A stretch of DNA of 35,808 nt from Geoalkalibacter sp. (GCF_030604225.1 NZ_JAUVWH010000011.1:1-35808); one strand, 5' to 3'. Positions 26,141 to 35,513 are shown, numbered from the stretch's first letter. The notes: a model not told the origin generated them from the letters alone. Translations and numbers: made by a program.

Positions 26141-26601
26141 GGCAGCGGCCGCACCTCAAGGGGCGCGCCGTCCTCCGCCGCGACCTGCCAGTCAAGCCGC
26201 TCGGCGGAAATCCCGCGCCGGGTGAAAAACCTTTGCAGCAAACCGGCGCGCCCCTCGGCGAGGGCCAGATCATAATCCTTGCCATGCTCCGTCGCGGCAC
26301 GCACCCGCAGGCTCCAGCGATTCCCGGGATGGGCGTGCAACACCTCGGCGAGAGGATCAAGCAACTCCAGCCCGCCGGGCAGGGGCAGCACCGCCCCGGC
26401 GGCGAACAGCACCTCGCCGGGATAACCCACGCCCACCTCGCCCTCCAGGGCCTCGGCTCCGGGCAGCGCCGCCAGGGCCGGAACCAGGGTCGCCACGGGC
26501 ACCGCCAGGGGGGCGGCGGGCGCCGATGGCGCCGGCGTTGTGGTGGGCGCGGCGCAGGCGGTGAGCAGGGCGAGCAGGGCAGCAGCGATGAGTCGTTGCA
26601 T
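26137..26601 (-). CDS. OmpA-like lipoprotein
   Basis: MQRLIAAALLALLTACAAP lipobox; C-terminus HPGNRWSLRVRAATEHGKDYDLALAEGRAGLLQRFFTRRGISAERLDWQVAAE resembles an OmpA C-terminal domain. Confidence 0.7.
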   Translation of the reverse strand: MQRLIAAALLALLTACAAPTTTPAPSAPAAPLAVPVATLVPALAALPGAEALEGEVGVGYPGEVLFAAGAVLPLPGGLELLDPLAEVLHAHPGNRWSLRVRAATEHGKDYDLALAEGRAGLLQRFFTRRGISAERLDWQVAAEDGAPLEVRPLP

Positions 26602-26622
26602 GTTTGGTTCCTCCGGGTGAAA

Positions 26623-26701
26623 AAGGGACTTAAGGGACACCAGGGACGCCAGGGACAAACACCGGCATCTACTGGTGTCCCTGGCGTCCCTTAGGTCCCT
26701 T
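26623..26701. repeat. 9-bp-periodic AAGGGACnn repeat arranged as an inverted repeat
   Basis: AAGGGACTT AAGGGACAC CAGGGACGC CAGGGACA - loop - TGTCCCTGGCGTCCCTTAGGTCCCTT. Confidence 0.85.
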
Positions 26702-28475
26702 CTGACGATTGTCCATTCTCCAAGGCCTGCAGGCGCCACAAGCGCGCGTACAACCCTTCCTTGGCCAGCAATTCACGATGCTTACCCTCTTCAACGATGC
26801 GCCCCCGGCGCAGCACCACAATGCGCTCGGCATGCACGATGGAGCGCAGGCGGTGGGCGATGAGCAGGGCGCCGCGGCCGCGCCGCGCGGCCTCCATGCC
26901 GGCGCGCACCAACTCCTCGGTCTCGGCGTCGAGGCGGCTGGTGGCCTCATCGAGAATCAGCCATTGGGGATCGGGCACCAGGGCGCGCGCCAGGCACAGC
27001 AGCTGGCGCTCGCCGGCGGAGAGGTTGCGGCCGCGCTCGCTGATGTGCGCCTCCAGGCCGCCGAGGCGCGCCACCACCCGGTCGGCGCCGGTGCGGCGCA
27101 GGATCTCTTCGAGCTCGGCGCCGTCGCGCAGACGTTCGGCGTCGAGGTTGTCATGCACGCTGCCGTCGAAGAGAAACGGCTCCTGGGATACCCAGCCGAT
27201 GCGGCGGCGCACCAGGGCCGGATCCAGGTCGCTGAGCGCCACGCCGTCCAGCAGGATGCGCCCCGCCGTCGGCTCGTAAAACCGCAGCAGCAGCCGCCCC
27301 AGGGTAGTCTTGCCGCTGCCCGTGTCACCCACCAGGGCGACCGTCGCGCCGGGGGGCAAATCGAGCTCGATGTCGTGCAGCACCGGCGCCTCGGCATCAT
27401 AGGCAAAGCTTACCCGGTCGAAGCGGATGGTGCCCGGCCCCGATGCGGCGGTGTGCTTGCCCAAAGGCTCGGCGGGATGATCGAGAAGGTTGAATATGCG
27501 CTCCAGGGAAGCGTTGCTGGCCTGGATCACCGAATACTTGGCGGAGAGATCGCGCAGCGGGGCGAAAAATTTCTGCACGTATTCGATGAAGGCGACCAGC
27601 ACGCCGAAGGACGTCACCCCGGCCAGCACCTCGCCGCCGCCTTTCCACAGGATGGCGGCGATGGCCACCGCGCCCAGGGCCTCGACCCCGGCATAGAGAC
27701 AGGCGTCCCAGTTGATGACGCGCAGGGAGGCGCTCTGGTAGTCATCCTGCAACTGGTCGAATTCCTTGAGGGTGCGCTCCTCCTGCGCGAACAGGCGCAC
27801 CTCGTCGGCGCCGGCGATGCGCTCGGCCACAAAGGCGTTGAGGCCCGCGATCCGCGCGCGCACCTGGCGATTGGCGCGGCGGATGTGATGGCGAAACAGC
27901 AGGCCGAGAAGCAGCAGCAGGGGCATGACCGCGAAGGCCACCAGGGAGAGGCGGGGATTGATCCACAGCATGACGGCGACGATGGCCGCCAGGGTGAGCA
28001 GGTCGCCCAGGGCCGAGACCACCCCGGCGCCGAAGAGTTCGCCGACGTTTTCCACATCCGAGGTCAGGCGCGTCACCAGCCGTCCCGAGGGCTGGCGGTC
28101 GAAGAACGCAACCGGCAACCGCGGCAGCCGCGCGAATCCCTCGCGGCGCAGGTCGGCCATGATGTGCTGGCCCACCCACTGCACGGCGTAGACCTGAAAG
28201 TAGGACAGCAGGCTCTCCGCGGCCAGGGCGAGGAGAAACAGCAGGGCGATGAGCCACAGCCCGGCGATTTCTCCGGGGATGATGTAATCGTCGATGGCCA
28301 GCATCAGCAGGTAGGGCTGCGCCAGCTTGGCCGCGGCCACCCCCGGCAGCAGCAGCAAGGCCGCCAGCGCCGCGCCGCGATAGGCGCCCAGGTAGCCGAC
28401 GAACCGGCGCAGCAGCGCCCAGTCCAAATGGCGCCCGCTGATTTCGTCGCTGTCGTGATGATGGCCGTGGGGCAT
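26691..28475 (-). CDS. ABC exporter subunit (fused TMD-NBD), canonical Walker B glutamate
   Basis: MPHGHHHDSDEISG start; GDTGSGKTT Walker A; NLSAGERQ signature; WLILDEATSRLD Walker B. Confidence 0.93.
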   Translation of the reverse strand: MPHGHHHDSDEISGRHLDWALLRRFVGYLGAYRGAALAALLLLPGVAAAKLAQPYLLMLAIDDYIIPGEIAGLWLIALLFLLALAAESLLSYFQVYAVQWVGQHIMADLRREGFARLPRLPVAFFDRQPSGRLVTRLTSDVENVGELFGAGVVSALGDLLTLAAIVAVMLWINPRLSLVAFAVMPLLLLLGLLFRHHIRRANRQVRARIAGLNAFVAERIAGADEVRLFAQEERTLKEFDQLQDDYQSASLRVINWDACLYAGVEALGAVAIAAILWKGGGEVLAGVTSFGVLVAFIEYVQKFFAPLRDLSAKYSVIQASNASLERIFNLLDHPAEPLGKHTAASGPGTIRFDRVSFAYDAEAPVLHDIELDLPPGATVALVGDTGSGKTTLGRLLLRFYEPTAGRILLDGVALSDLDPALVRRRIGWVSQEPFLFDGSVHDNLDAERLRDGAELEEILRRTGADRVVARLGGLEAHISERGRNLSAGERQLLCLARALVPDPQWLILDEATSRLDAETEELVRAGMEAARRGRGALLIAHRLRSIVHAERIVVLRRGRIVEEGKHRELLAKEGLYARLWRLQALENGQSSEGT

Positions 28476-28485
28476 GAAAAATCCG

Positions 28486-28516
28486 TCAGTCGTCCGTGGT
28501 CCGCGGTCCGTGGTTT
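28486..28516. repeat. short heptameric GGTCCGT-type repeat at the ABC/ABC gene junction
   Basis: TCAGTCGTCCGTGGTCCGCGGTCCGTGGTTT: TCGTCCG TGGTCCG CGGTCCG TGG; encodes HGPRTTDD at the C-terminus. Confidence 0.6.
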
Positions 28517-30249
28517 GAATCCAATCCCGCCTCCAACTCTTCGCGCAGCTGTTCGCGCCGGTAGAGGCGGGCATAGAGGCCTTCCTGGCGCAGCAGCTCG
28601 CCGTGTCGGCCCTGCGCGACGATCCGCCCCTCATCGAGCACCAGGATGAGATCGGCGCCGGTCAGCAGGGACACCCGCCCCGACACCAGAAACACCGTGC
28701 GGCCGCGCAGCAGGGGGCGCAGCTCGGCCCACAGGGCGCGGGCGGTGAGAGCATCGAGATGGCTGAAGGGATCGTCGAGCAGCCACAGGCGCGCCTGGTG
28801 CGCCAGGGCGCGGCCGATGGCGACGCGCTGGCGCTGGCCGCCGGACAGGCTCATCCCTCCCTCGCCGACCCGGGTCTCGAAGCCCTGGGGAAAATGCGCC
28901 GCCTCGGCGCCGAGCTGCACCTGGGCGGCCAGGCGCCGCAGCTCTTCGGCACCGGTCTGGGGTGCGGCGTAGAGCAGATTGTCGCGCAGGCTGCCGGAAA
29001 ACAACCGGCCCTCCTGGGGCACCGCGGCCAGGCGCCGGCGATGAACGCGGGGGTCGAGGGCGGAGAGATCCCGCCCGTCGATGAACAGGGAGCCGGGCGG
29101 CGGGGGATAGAGGGCCGCCAGCAGACGCAGCAGGGTGCTCTTGCCGCTCGCGGCCGGGCCGGTCACCCCGATCAGCGCCCCGGCGGGAACCTCCAGGCGC
29201 AGATCCCGCAGGACGGGCTGGCTCTCATAGGCGAAGGACAGCCCGCGCAGGGACACCGCCGGCGGCTCGGTGCTCGGTGCCGTTTCCGACAGGGGCGGCG
29301 CCGGCGGCAGGGCGAGGAGCAATTGCAGGCGCTCCATGCTCGCCGTGGCGCGCTGCGCCAGGGTCAGCACCCAGCCGAGCAGCAGGGTCGGCCAGGCCAG
29401 CTGCACCAGATAGGCGTTGAAGGCGACAAAATCCCCCAGGGACAAATTGCCCGCCGCCACCTGCCGCCCACCGAAATAGAGCACCAGCAGCGTGCCCAGC
29501 GGACCCACCAGGGTCATCACCGGCAGTACCAGGGCGCGCAGCCGCGCCAGCACCAGGTTGCGACGCAGATAGTCGTCGTTGATTTCCGCGAAGCGCGCGT
29601 TGCGCCCCCCCGCCAGGCCGTAGGCGCGGATCACCGCCTGGCCGCTCACCCCCTCCTCCACCGCCTCGCTCAAGCGCCCCAGGCCTTCCTGCACCTGGGT
29701 CGAGTGGTGCAGCAGGTGACGGCTGAGCCGTTTCACCGCGAGCAGCAGCAGCGGATAGGGCAGCACCGCCACCAGGGTCAGGGTCGGCGACAGGGAGAGC
29801 ATGAGCACCAGGCTCAGCAGATAGACGATGGCCGCGTTGACGATGGTCAGCAGACCAAAGCCGACGAACATGCGCACGTTGGCCAGATCGCCGGTAAAGC
29901 GCGCCAGCAGGTCGCCGGTGCGGTGACGATCGAAGAAAAAGCCGTCCTGGTGCAGCAGCCGCGCCAGCAGGCCGCGACGCAGGGCGACTTCCAGATGCCG
30001 CGCACCGTGCAGGAAATAAAGGCGCGAGGCGATGCGCGTGGCGCCGCGCACCAGGGCGGCCAGGGCCAGCACCGTCGCCGCCCAGAGCAGATCCGCGCCG
30101 CGCCCGGCCTCCACCGCCTCGACCCCGAGCTTGAGCATCCAGGGAATGAGCATGGCGAGCAGGGTGGTGGCCAGCAGCCACAGGCTGCCCCAGGCCAGGG
30201 CGGCGCGCTGGGGCATCAGGTAGGGACGCAGGGCGGCGAGCACCCTCAT
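28486..30249 (-). CDS. ABC exporter subunit (fused TMD-NBD), Walker B Asp in place of Glu
   Basis: GPAASGKST Walker A; MSLSGGQRQRVAIGRAL signature; LWLLDDPFSHLD Walker B. Confidence 0.93.
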   Translation of the reverse strand: MRVLAALRPYLMPQRAALAWGSLWLLATTLLAMLIPWMLKLGVEAVEAGRGADLLWAATVLALAALVRGATRIASRLYFLHGARHLEVALRRGLLARLLHQDGFFFDRHRTGDLLARFTGDLANVRMFVGFGLLTIVNAAIVYLLSLVLMLSLSPTLTLVAVLPYPLLLLAVKRLSRHLLHHSTQVQEGLGRLSEAVEEGVSGQAVIRAYGLAGGRNARFAEINDDYLRRNLVLARLRALVLPVMTLVGPLGTLLVLYFGGRQVAAGNLSLGDFVAFNAYLVQLAWPTLLLGWVLTLAQRATASMERLQLLLALPPAPPLSETAPSTEPPAVSLRGLSFAYESQPVLRDLRLEVPAGALIGVTGPAASGKSTLLRLLAALYPPPPGSLFIDGRDLSALDPRVHRRRLAAVPQEGRLFSGSLRDNLLYAAPQTGAEELRRLAAQVQLGAEAAHFPQGFETRVGEGGMSLSGGQRQRVAIGRALAHQARLWLLDDPFSHLDALTARALWAELRPLLRGRTVFLVSGRVSLLTGADLILVLDEGRIVAQGRHGELLRQEGLYARLYRREQLREELEAGLDSNHGPRTTDD

Positions 30250-30815
30250 GGCGGCGCGTCCTGTGCCGCCGGCCGGGCAAAGGCGCGATGACCGCGCACC
30301 GCGTCGATGAGCAGCGCGGCGGCAAAGCCGTTGAGCAGCCCCGTCGCCAGGGACAGAAGCAGGAAAAAGGGCAGCAGCAGCCACAGCCCGTCGTGGCGCA
30401 CCAACAGCAACCAGGCCACCAACAGCTGCCCGAGGGCATGGCCCACGGCGCCCAGGGCCGAGGCCCCCACCGGCCCCAGGCGCGCGCCGAACATTTCTCG
30501 CGCACCCGTCATCAGCGCCGTCGCCGCCACCGCCCCGGCCAGGGAGAGAAAAAAACCGGGGGCAAAAAGGTTGCCGAGAATCAGCGAACCGACCAGCACC
30601 CGCGCCAGGCTCAGGGTCCAGGCGGCGCGGCCGTCGAAAAGAAACAGGGCGCAGAGAGTGAGAATGTTGGCGAAGCCCAGGCGAAACCAGGGCGCCGGGG
30701 CGGGCAGGAGAAATTCCAGGGTGTGCAGGGCCACCGCTAGGGCGGTGAACAGGGCGAGGAACACGCGACGCCGGCAGCGCGCCAGTTCGACAGGATCAAT
30801 GGCTGAGGAGGTCAT
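30246..30815 (-). CDS. Gx transporter family / heptaprenyl diphosphate synthase component I-like membrane protein (EetB-like)
   Basis: ALFTALAVALHTLEFLLPAPAPWFRLGFANILTLCALFLFDGRAAWTLSLARVLVGSLILGNLFAPGFFLSLAGAVAATALM. Confidence 0.85.
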   Translation of the reverse strand: MTSSAIDPVELARCRRRVFLALFTALAVALHTLEFLLPAPAPWFRLGFANILTLCALFLFDGRAAWTLSLARVLVGSLILGNLFAPGFFLSLAGAVAATALMTGAREMFGARLGPVGASALGAVGHALGQLLVAWLLLVRHDGLWLLLPFFLLLSLATGLLNGFAAALLIDAVRGHRAFARPAAQDAPP

Positions 30816-31188
30816 AGGCTGGAGATCCCTGGTCGGCGCCGCCCTCAATGCTGATGATCAGCCGGTTGGGAATACAGGCGATGAGCTCGCCGCGCCGGAA
30901 CACCCCGCCCATGCCCATGCACACCTTGTGCGGGCAGGGCGAGGAGAGGATGCGCGCCCGGCCGTCGGCGATCTCCAGCAGGGTGTCGCCCAAGGGCCCG
31001 GGCAGGGCGACGCGGCGCGCCTCGCCGAGGGGGGCGCTGAACAGCAGCCGCCCATCGCGCTCCACCAGCACCCGCGCCCCGGCCGGCTGACGCCCGAGCA
31101 CCGCGAAGGAGGCCAGCACCCCCAGCAGCAGAAGCGCGACGATGAAGCGATCCAGGACCGTCATGCGCCGCCACAGGGCCGCGATCAC
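30796..31188 (-). CDS. NusG domain II-containing protein (EetA-like)
   Basis: Single TM then NusG_II: ...SPCPHKVCMGMGGVFRRGELIACIPNRLIISIEG. Confidence 0.85.
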   Translation of the reverse strand: MIAALWRRMTVLDRFIVALLLLGVLASFAVLGRQPAGARVLVERDGRLLFSAPLGEARRVALPGPLGDTLLEIADGRARILSSPCPHKVCMGMGGVFRRGELIACIPNRLIISIEGGADQGSPAYDLLSH

Positions 31189-32174
31189 CGCTTGAGCTCC
31201 GCCAGGCCCGGGGTCGCGTGGGTTGCGCCGTCGGCCGCGACGATCAGCGCCTCGACGCCGGGAAATTCGGTGAGCAGCGCCAGCCCCTTCTCGGGACCCA
31301 GCACGAACACCGCCGTGGCCAGGGCATCGGCGAGCATGGCGCTGTCCGCCACCAGGGTCACGCTCTGGCAGGCGCTGGCGGGATAGCCGCTGCGCGGGTC
31401 GAAGATGTGATGGTAGCGCCGGCCGTCCACCTCGAAAAAGCGCTCGTAATCGCCCGAGGTGACCACCGCGCGGCCGCTCAGTTCCAGGGTGGCGAGGAGC
31501 TCCTCGGCGCTGCGCGGGTGGCGAATGCCGATGCGCCAGGGCCGCGCGCCGCGGCTGCCGAGCAGGCGCAGATCGCCGCCGGCGTTGACCGAGGCCTGCT
31601 CGATACCGGCCCCCGCCAACACGGCGATGGCGCGGTCGATGGCATAGCCCTTGGCGATTCCGCCGAGATCCACCGCCAGATCGGGCCGCGCCTTGCTCAC
31701 CCAGCGGCCATCGAGGCGCAGGGCCCCGGGGCCGATCCCCTCCAGGGCGGCGGCGATCTCCGCATCATCCGGCACCCGCGGATTATCCCCTTCCAGATCC
31801 CACAGCGCCTTGAGCCGCCCCAGGGTCAGGTCAAAGGCGCCCGCGCTGCGCGCGGCGACGTCCAGGCCCAGGGCGAAGACCTCGGCGGTGTCGGGCGCCA
31901 CCTCCAGGGACTCCTCGGCGGCGGAGAGCCGCGCCACATCGCTGTCGGGACGATGGGGGCTCATCAGCGCCTCGATGCGCGCCATCTCGGCAAAGGCGGC
32001 CGTCACCGCGTCCCGTGCCGCTCGATCGCCCCGGGGCACCTGGATTTCCACCAGGGTGCCGAGCAGGATGCGGCCCTCGCGCAGCTCGGCCTCCCGGCCG
32101 CCGCGCTTGACCAGCGCCAGCGCCGCCAGCAGCACCAGCAGCAGCACGACAATGAGGGGGCGGTTCAGGGGCAA
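31185..32174 (-). CDS. apbE: FAD:protein FMN transferase (ApbE)
   Basis: LGTLVEIQVPRGD...EALMSPHRPDSDVARLS...FDLTLGRLKALWDLEGDNP...VDLGGIAKGYAIDRAI...ASVNAGGDLRLLG; TTG start inferred. Confidence 0.92.
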   Translation of the reverse strand: MPLNRPLIVVLLLVLLAALALVKRGGREAELREGRILLGTLVEIQVPRGDRAARDAVTAAFAEMARIEALMSPHRPDSDVARLSAAEESLEVAPDTAEVFALGLDVAARSAGAFDLTLGRLKALWDLEGDNPRVPDDAEIAAALEGIGPGALRLDGRWVSKARPDLAVDLGGIAKGYAIDRAIAVLAGAGIEQASVNAGGDLRLLGSRGARPWRIGIRHPRSAEELLATLELSGRAVVTSGDYERFFEVDGRRYHHIFDPRSGYPASACQSVTLVADSAMLADALATAVFVLGPEKGLALLTEFPGVEALIVAADGATHATPGLAELKR

Positions 32175-32178
32175 GGAA

Positions 32179-33519
32179 TCAATCCTCGACGATTTCCCCG
32201 ATGAGGTCGTATTCCGAGGAATCGGTGATGCGCAGGCGCACGATCTGACCGATGTCGGCCTGGCCGGCGGTGATGTAAACCTGACCGTCCACATCGGGGG
32301 CCTGGCGCACCGAACGGCCGCGCAGCAGCAGCTCGCTCTCCTCGCTGAGTCCCTCGACCAGCACCGGTTCGATGCGCCCCACCAGGGCGCGGTTCTTGCG
32401 GAAGGAAATGCGCGCCTGGGCCTTCATCAGCCGCTTGTAGCGCTCGCTCTTGACCCGCTCGGAAATCTGTCCGGGCAGGGTGGCGGCCGCCGTGCCCTCC
32501 TCGCGGGAATAGCGGAACACGCCGAGGCGGTCGAAATGGCCCTCCTCGACGAAGCGCAGCAGCTTGTCGAACTGCTCGGGCGTCTCGCCGGGAAAGCCGA
32601 CGATGAAGGAGGTGCGCAGGGTCAACTCGGGTATGCGCGCGCGCAGCCGCGCGATGAGCTCGCGCACCTCGGCCTCGCCGACGCGCCGGTTCATGGCGCC
32701 GAGCAGCTGATCGTCGATGTGCTGCAGGGGGATGTCGAGATACTTGCAGATCTTGTCCTCGCCGGCGATGAGATCAATGAGTTCCTCGCCGACCCCGTCG
32801 GGATAGGCGTAGAGCAGGCGCAGCCAGCGCAGGCCGTCGATCTTAACCAGGCGCCGCAGCAGCTCGGGCAGGTTGGCCCCGTCGTCACGGTCGGCGCCGT
32901 AGGCGGTGATGTCCTGGGCGATGAGGTTGATCTCCGCCACGCCCTGGGCCACCATGCGCTCGGCCTCGGCCACCACCGAGTCCATGGCGCGCGAGCGCAG
33001 GGTGCCGCGCAGCTTGGGGATGATGCAGTAGGAGCAGTGATTGGCGCAGCCGTCGGCGATCTTGATGTAGGTGCTGTAGAAGGGCGAGGATTGCACGCGC
33101 GGCGTGGTGTGGTCGTAGAGAAAATCGGGCGCGCCGATGGCCTCGCGCACCTGGCCCCCGCCGAGTTTTTCATCAAGCAGGCCCGGCAGGCGCGCCGCGT
33201 CGCCGGTGCCGAGGAACAGATCGACCTCGGGCAGCTCGCTGCTCAGCTCGTCGCGGTAGCGCTGCGGCAGGCAGCCGGTCACCACCAGCAGCTTGCAGCG
33301 ACCTGACTTCTTGTGGTCGGCCACCTCGAGAATGGTGTCGACGGACTCTTCCTGGGCGTCCTGGATGAAGGAGCAGGTGTTGACGATGATAATGTCGGCG
33401 CTCGCCTCGTCGGTGACGATCTCGTAGCGTTCCGGCGGCAGATGGCCGAGCATGACCTCGGCGTCCACCAGGTTTTTCGGGCAGCCGAGGCTGACCAGAC
33501 TGACTGTGTGCTTGTTCAA
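32179..33519 (-). CDS. rimO: ribosomal protein S12 methylthiotransferase RimO
   Basis: [20 protein letters not shown]...[18 protein letters not shown]...[21 protein letters not shown]. Confidence 0.95.
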   Translation of the reverse strand: MNKHTVSLVSLGCPKNLVDAEVMLGHLPPERYEIVTDEASADIIIVNTCSFIQDAQEESVDTILEVADHKKSGRCKLLVVTGCLPQRYRDELSSELPEVDLFLGTGDAARLPGLLDEKLGGGQVREAIGAPDFLYDHTTPRVQSSPFYSTYIKIADGCANHCSYCIIPKLRGTLRSRAMDSVVAEAERMVAQGVAEINLIAQDITAYGADRDDGANLPELLRRLVKIDGLRWLRLLYAYPDGVGEELIDLIAGEDKICKYLDIPLQHIDDQLLGAMNRRVGEAEVRELIARLRARIPELTLRTSFIVGFPGETPEQFDKLLRFVEEGHFDRLGVFRYSREEGTAAATLPGQISERVKSERYKRLMKAQARISFRKNRALVGRIEPVLVEGLSEESELLLRGRSVRQAPDVDGQVYITAGQADIGQIVRLRITDSSEYDLIGEIVED

Positions 33520-33558
33520 AACGGGATCCGCCTGGTTGGGGGTTGCAGCAAGCGCCGC

Positions 33559-34044
33559 TCAGGAGCGCAGGTTGACAAACTGCAGCTCGACGTCCACGTC
33601 GGCGCCCTTGAGCGCCTGGATGACCTCCTGCAGATCGTCGATCTTCTTGCCGGTGACGCGCACCTGGTCGTCCATGATCTGCGCCTGCACCTTGAGCTTG
33701 GTGTCCTTGATCAGCTTGACGAGGTCCTTGCCCTTCTCCTTGGAAATGCCCTGCACGATGGCGATGCGCTGGCGCACCGCCATGTGCGAGGCCGGCTCCT
33801 TCTTGCCGAAGTCGAGGCATTTGGGCGAAAGGCCGCGGCGCACCAGCTTGCCTCGGAGAATCTCGACGATGGCCTGCAGCTTGTAGTCGTCGGCGGCCAG
33901 GATCAGGATGGCGTCCTTCTCCAGGCTGATCTCATTGTGGGTTCCCTTGAAGTCGAAGCGCTGCTCGACCTCCTTGATGGTCTGGTTGACGGCGTTGTCC
34001 ACTTCCTGCATGTCGACCTTGGACACGATGTCGAAACTGGGCAT
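33559..34044 (-). CDS. yajQ: YajQ family cyclic-di-GMP/nucleotide-binding protein (DUF520)
   Basis: [71 protein letters not shown]. Confidence 0.96.
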   Translation of the reverse strand: MPSFDIVSKVDMQEVDNAVNQTIKEVEQRFDFKGTHNEISLEKDAILILAADDYKLQAIVEILRGKLVRRGLSPKCLDFGKKEPASHMAVRQRIAIVQGISKEKGKDLVKLIKDTKLKVQAQIMDDQVRVTGKKIDDLQEVIQALKGADVDVELQFVNLRS

Positions 34045-34080
34045 GAAACCTTTATCCTCCGTGATCTGTGGGGGGGGGCT

Positions 34081-34111
34081 GTGCGCCCGGGCGGACGCGG
34101 TCCGCCCCTAC
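34081..34111. repeat. GTAGGGGCG modular palindromic repeat, partial copy D
   Basis: GTGCGCCCGGGCGGACGCGGTCCGCCCCTAC. Confidence 0.75.
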
Positions 34112-34121
34112 GAGAAAAACG

Positions 34122-34907
34122 TTAAAATCCGACTTGCTCGGGGCGCACCACTTCCACGCCCGCCGGGCGGATGAACTGAAAGAGGGTGTCGGGCAGCCCG
34201 CGGTTGACGCGGATGCCGCTGAACTCGATGATCGTCGAGTTGCCGTTGGGGTCGGTCACCGTCGAGGACAGAATGGGAAACACCGTGCCGCCCGTCTCGC
34301 GCAGGCCGGGGCGCAGGTTCTGGTCGAAGGCGATCACGGCGTTCTTGTCCACCACGATCACCAGCCGCGCGATGAGCTGCGAGACGCGGCGTGGCGCGAG
34401 CTCGAGCACGTAGTTGCCGGCGGCGTCGCGGTTGGGCACCGCCCAGCGGATGGAAAAGTCGCGCGACAGATTGCCCAGGCCGGTGAGGAAGGTCACCGGG
34501 TTGTCGGGCTGGTCGCGCAGGGCCGTTTCGATATCCGATTCGATCACCTGGTTGTTCTCGGGCAGATAGACCCACAGGGTCTTGCCGTCGGAGACGATTT
34601 CCTGCTCGCTCGGCTGGCGGTATTCCCAGCGGAACTTGGCCTGGTCGGAGCGACTGCCCGGGGTGCGGTCGAACTTGAACCACACCTGGCCGCGACCACG
34701 CTGCACGCGATCCAGGGAGGCGATGCGCGATTCCTGGAAGAACTCGGCCTCGAAATCGGCGATGCCGGCCGCGCCGCGCTCGCCCTGGAAGGGCGATTCC
34801 AAGGCGCGGATCACGTCGGGCAGGCCGACTTCGACCTGCCGCGGGGAGGCGCCGCAAGTCAGGGGCAACAGCAGGGCAAACAGCACAACAAACATCAGGG
34901 TACGCAT
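34122..34907 (-). CDS. lolA: outer membrane lipoprotein carrier protein LolA
   Basis: Signal peptide; FEAEFFQESRIASLDRVQRGRGQVWFKFDRTPGSRSDQAKFRWEYRQPSEQEIVSDGKTLWVYLPENNQVI. Confidence 0.88.
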   Translation of the reverse strand: MRTLMFVVLFALLLPLTCGASPRQVEVGLPDVIRALESPFQGERGAAGIADFEAEFFQESRIASLDRVQRGRGQVWFKFDRTPGSRSDQAKFRWEYRQPSEQEIVSDGKTLWVYLPENNQVIESDIETALRDQPDNPVTFLTGLGNLSRDFSIRWAVPNRDAAGNYVLELAPRRVSQLIARLVIVVDKNAVIAFDQNLRPGLRETGGTVFPILSSTVTDPNGNSTIIEFSGIRVNRGLPDTLFQFIRPAGVEVVRPEQVGF

Positions 34908-35021
34908 AAGGGACTTCTCCTTGTTGGCAAATCGCCGAGGATTTTAAAACGGAATGCGGTGCAAAGACGAGAATTTTTTACGGCCGCGGGCGCGCGGCCG
35001 CGACGGGAACCCGCGCGGGGG

Positions 35022-35513
35022 TCAGAGAATGCGGCATTTCTCCGCGCCGCGCAAGGATCTGACGCGCACCTCGCCGGTCTCCAAGACCAGCTCGGCGGTG
35101 CGGCCGAAATTGCCGCCCGTGTCCTCGGCCGCCAGGGGCACGCCGAGTTTCGCCAGAATCTCGCGGGCGGCCTGGGCGTTGCGCTCGCCGATCAGGTCGC
35201 CCTTGGCCAGGGCCAGGCTTTCGAACATGTTGGCGCCCCCCACCAGCTTGGCCTCCAGGTTCCTGGACGCCGCGCCCAGGGCCGGCAGCTCGGCCAGCAT
35301 GGCCGCGACGGCGCTGACCACGAACTTGCCGGGCCGTGTCTCGGCCTGCCCCGGGCGCGGCGTCGGCAGCAGGGTGTGAGCCATGGCGCCGGTGCGGGTG
35401 CGCGGATCGTACAGGGTGATGCTCAGGCAGGAACCCAGCCCGTAGGTCACCAGCACTTCCGGCGCCCGGCCGAACTTGATCTCGGCGATGCCCACCCGCA
35501 GCCGCTCGCTCAC
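35022..35513 (-). CDS. cheD: chemoreceptor glutamine deamidase CheD
   Basis: VTYGLGSCLSITLYDPRTRTGAMAHTLLPTP...KLVGGANMF...IGERNAQAAREILAKLGVPLAAEDTGGNFGRTAEL. Confidence 0.94.
   Translation of the reverse strand: MSERLRVGIAEIKFGRAPEVLVTYGLGSCLSITLYDPRTRTGAMAHTLLPTPRPGQAETRPGKFVVSAVAAMLAELPALGAASRNLEAKLVGGANMFESLALAKGDLIGERNAQAAREILAKLGVPLAAEDTGGNFGRTAELVLETGEVRVRSLRGAEKCRIL

Noticed and set aside
26709-30291. Plus-strand ORFs of 646 and 562 aa antisense to the ABC genes
   Set aside because: Shadow frames; the minus strand contains complete Walker/signature motifs.
34971-35000. GGCCGCG-CGCGGCC hairpin downstream of cheD as a terminator
   Set aside because: The adjacent homopolymer is on the wrong side: the minus transcript would have A, not U, after the stem.
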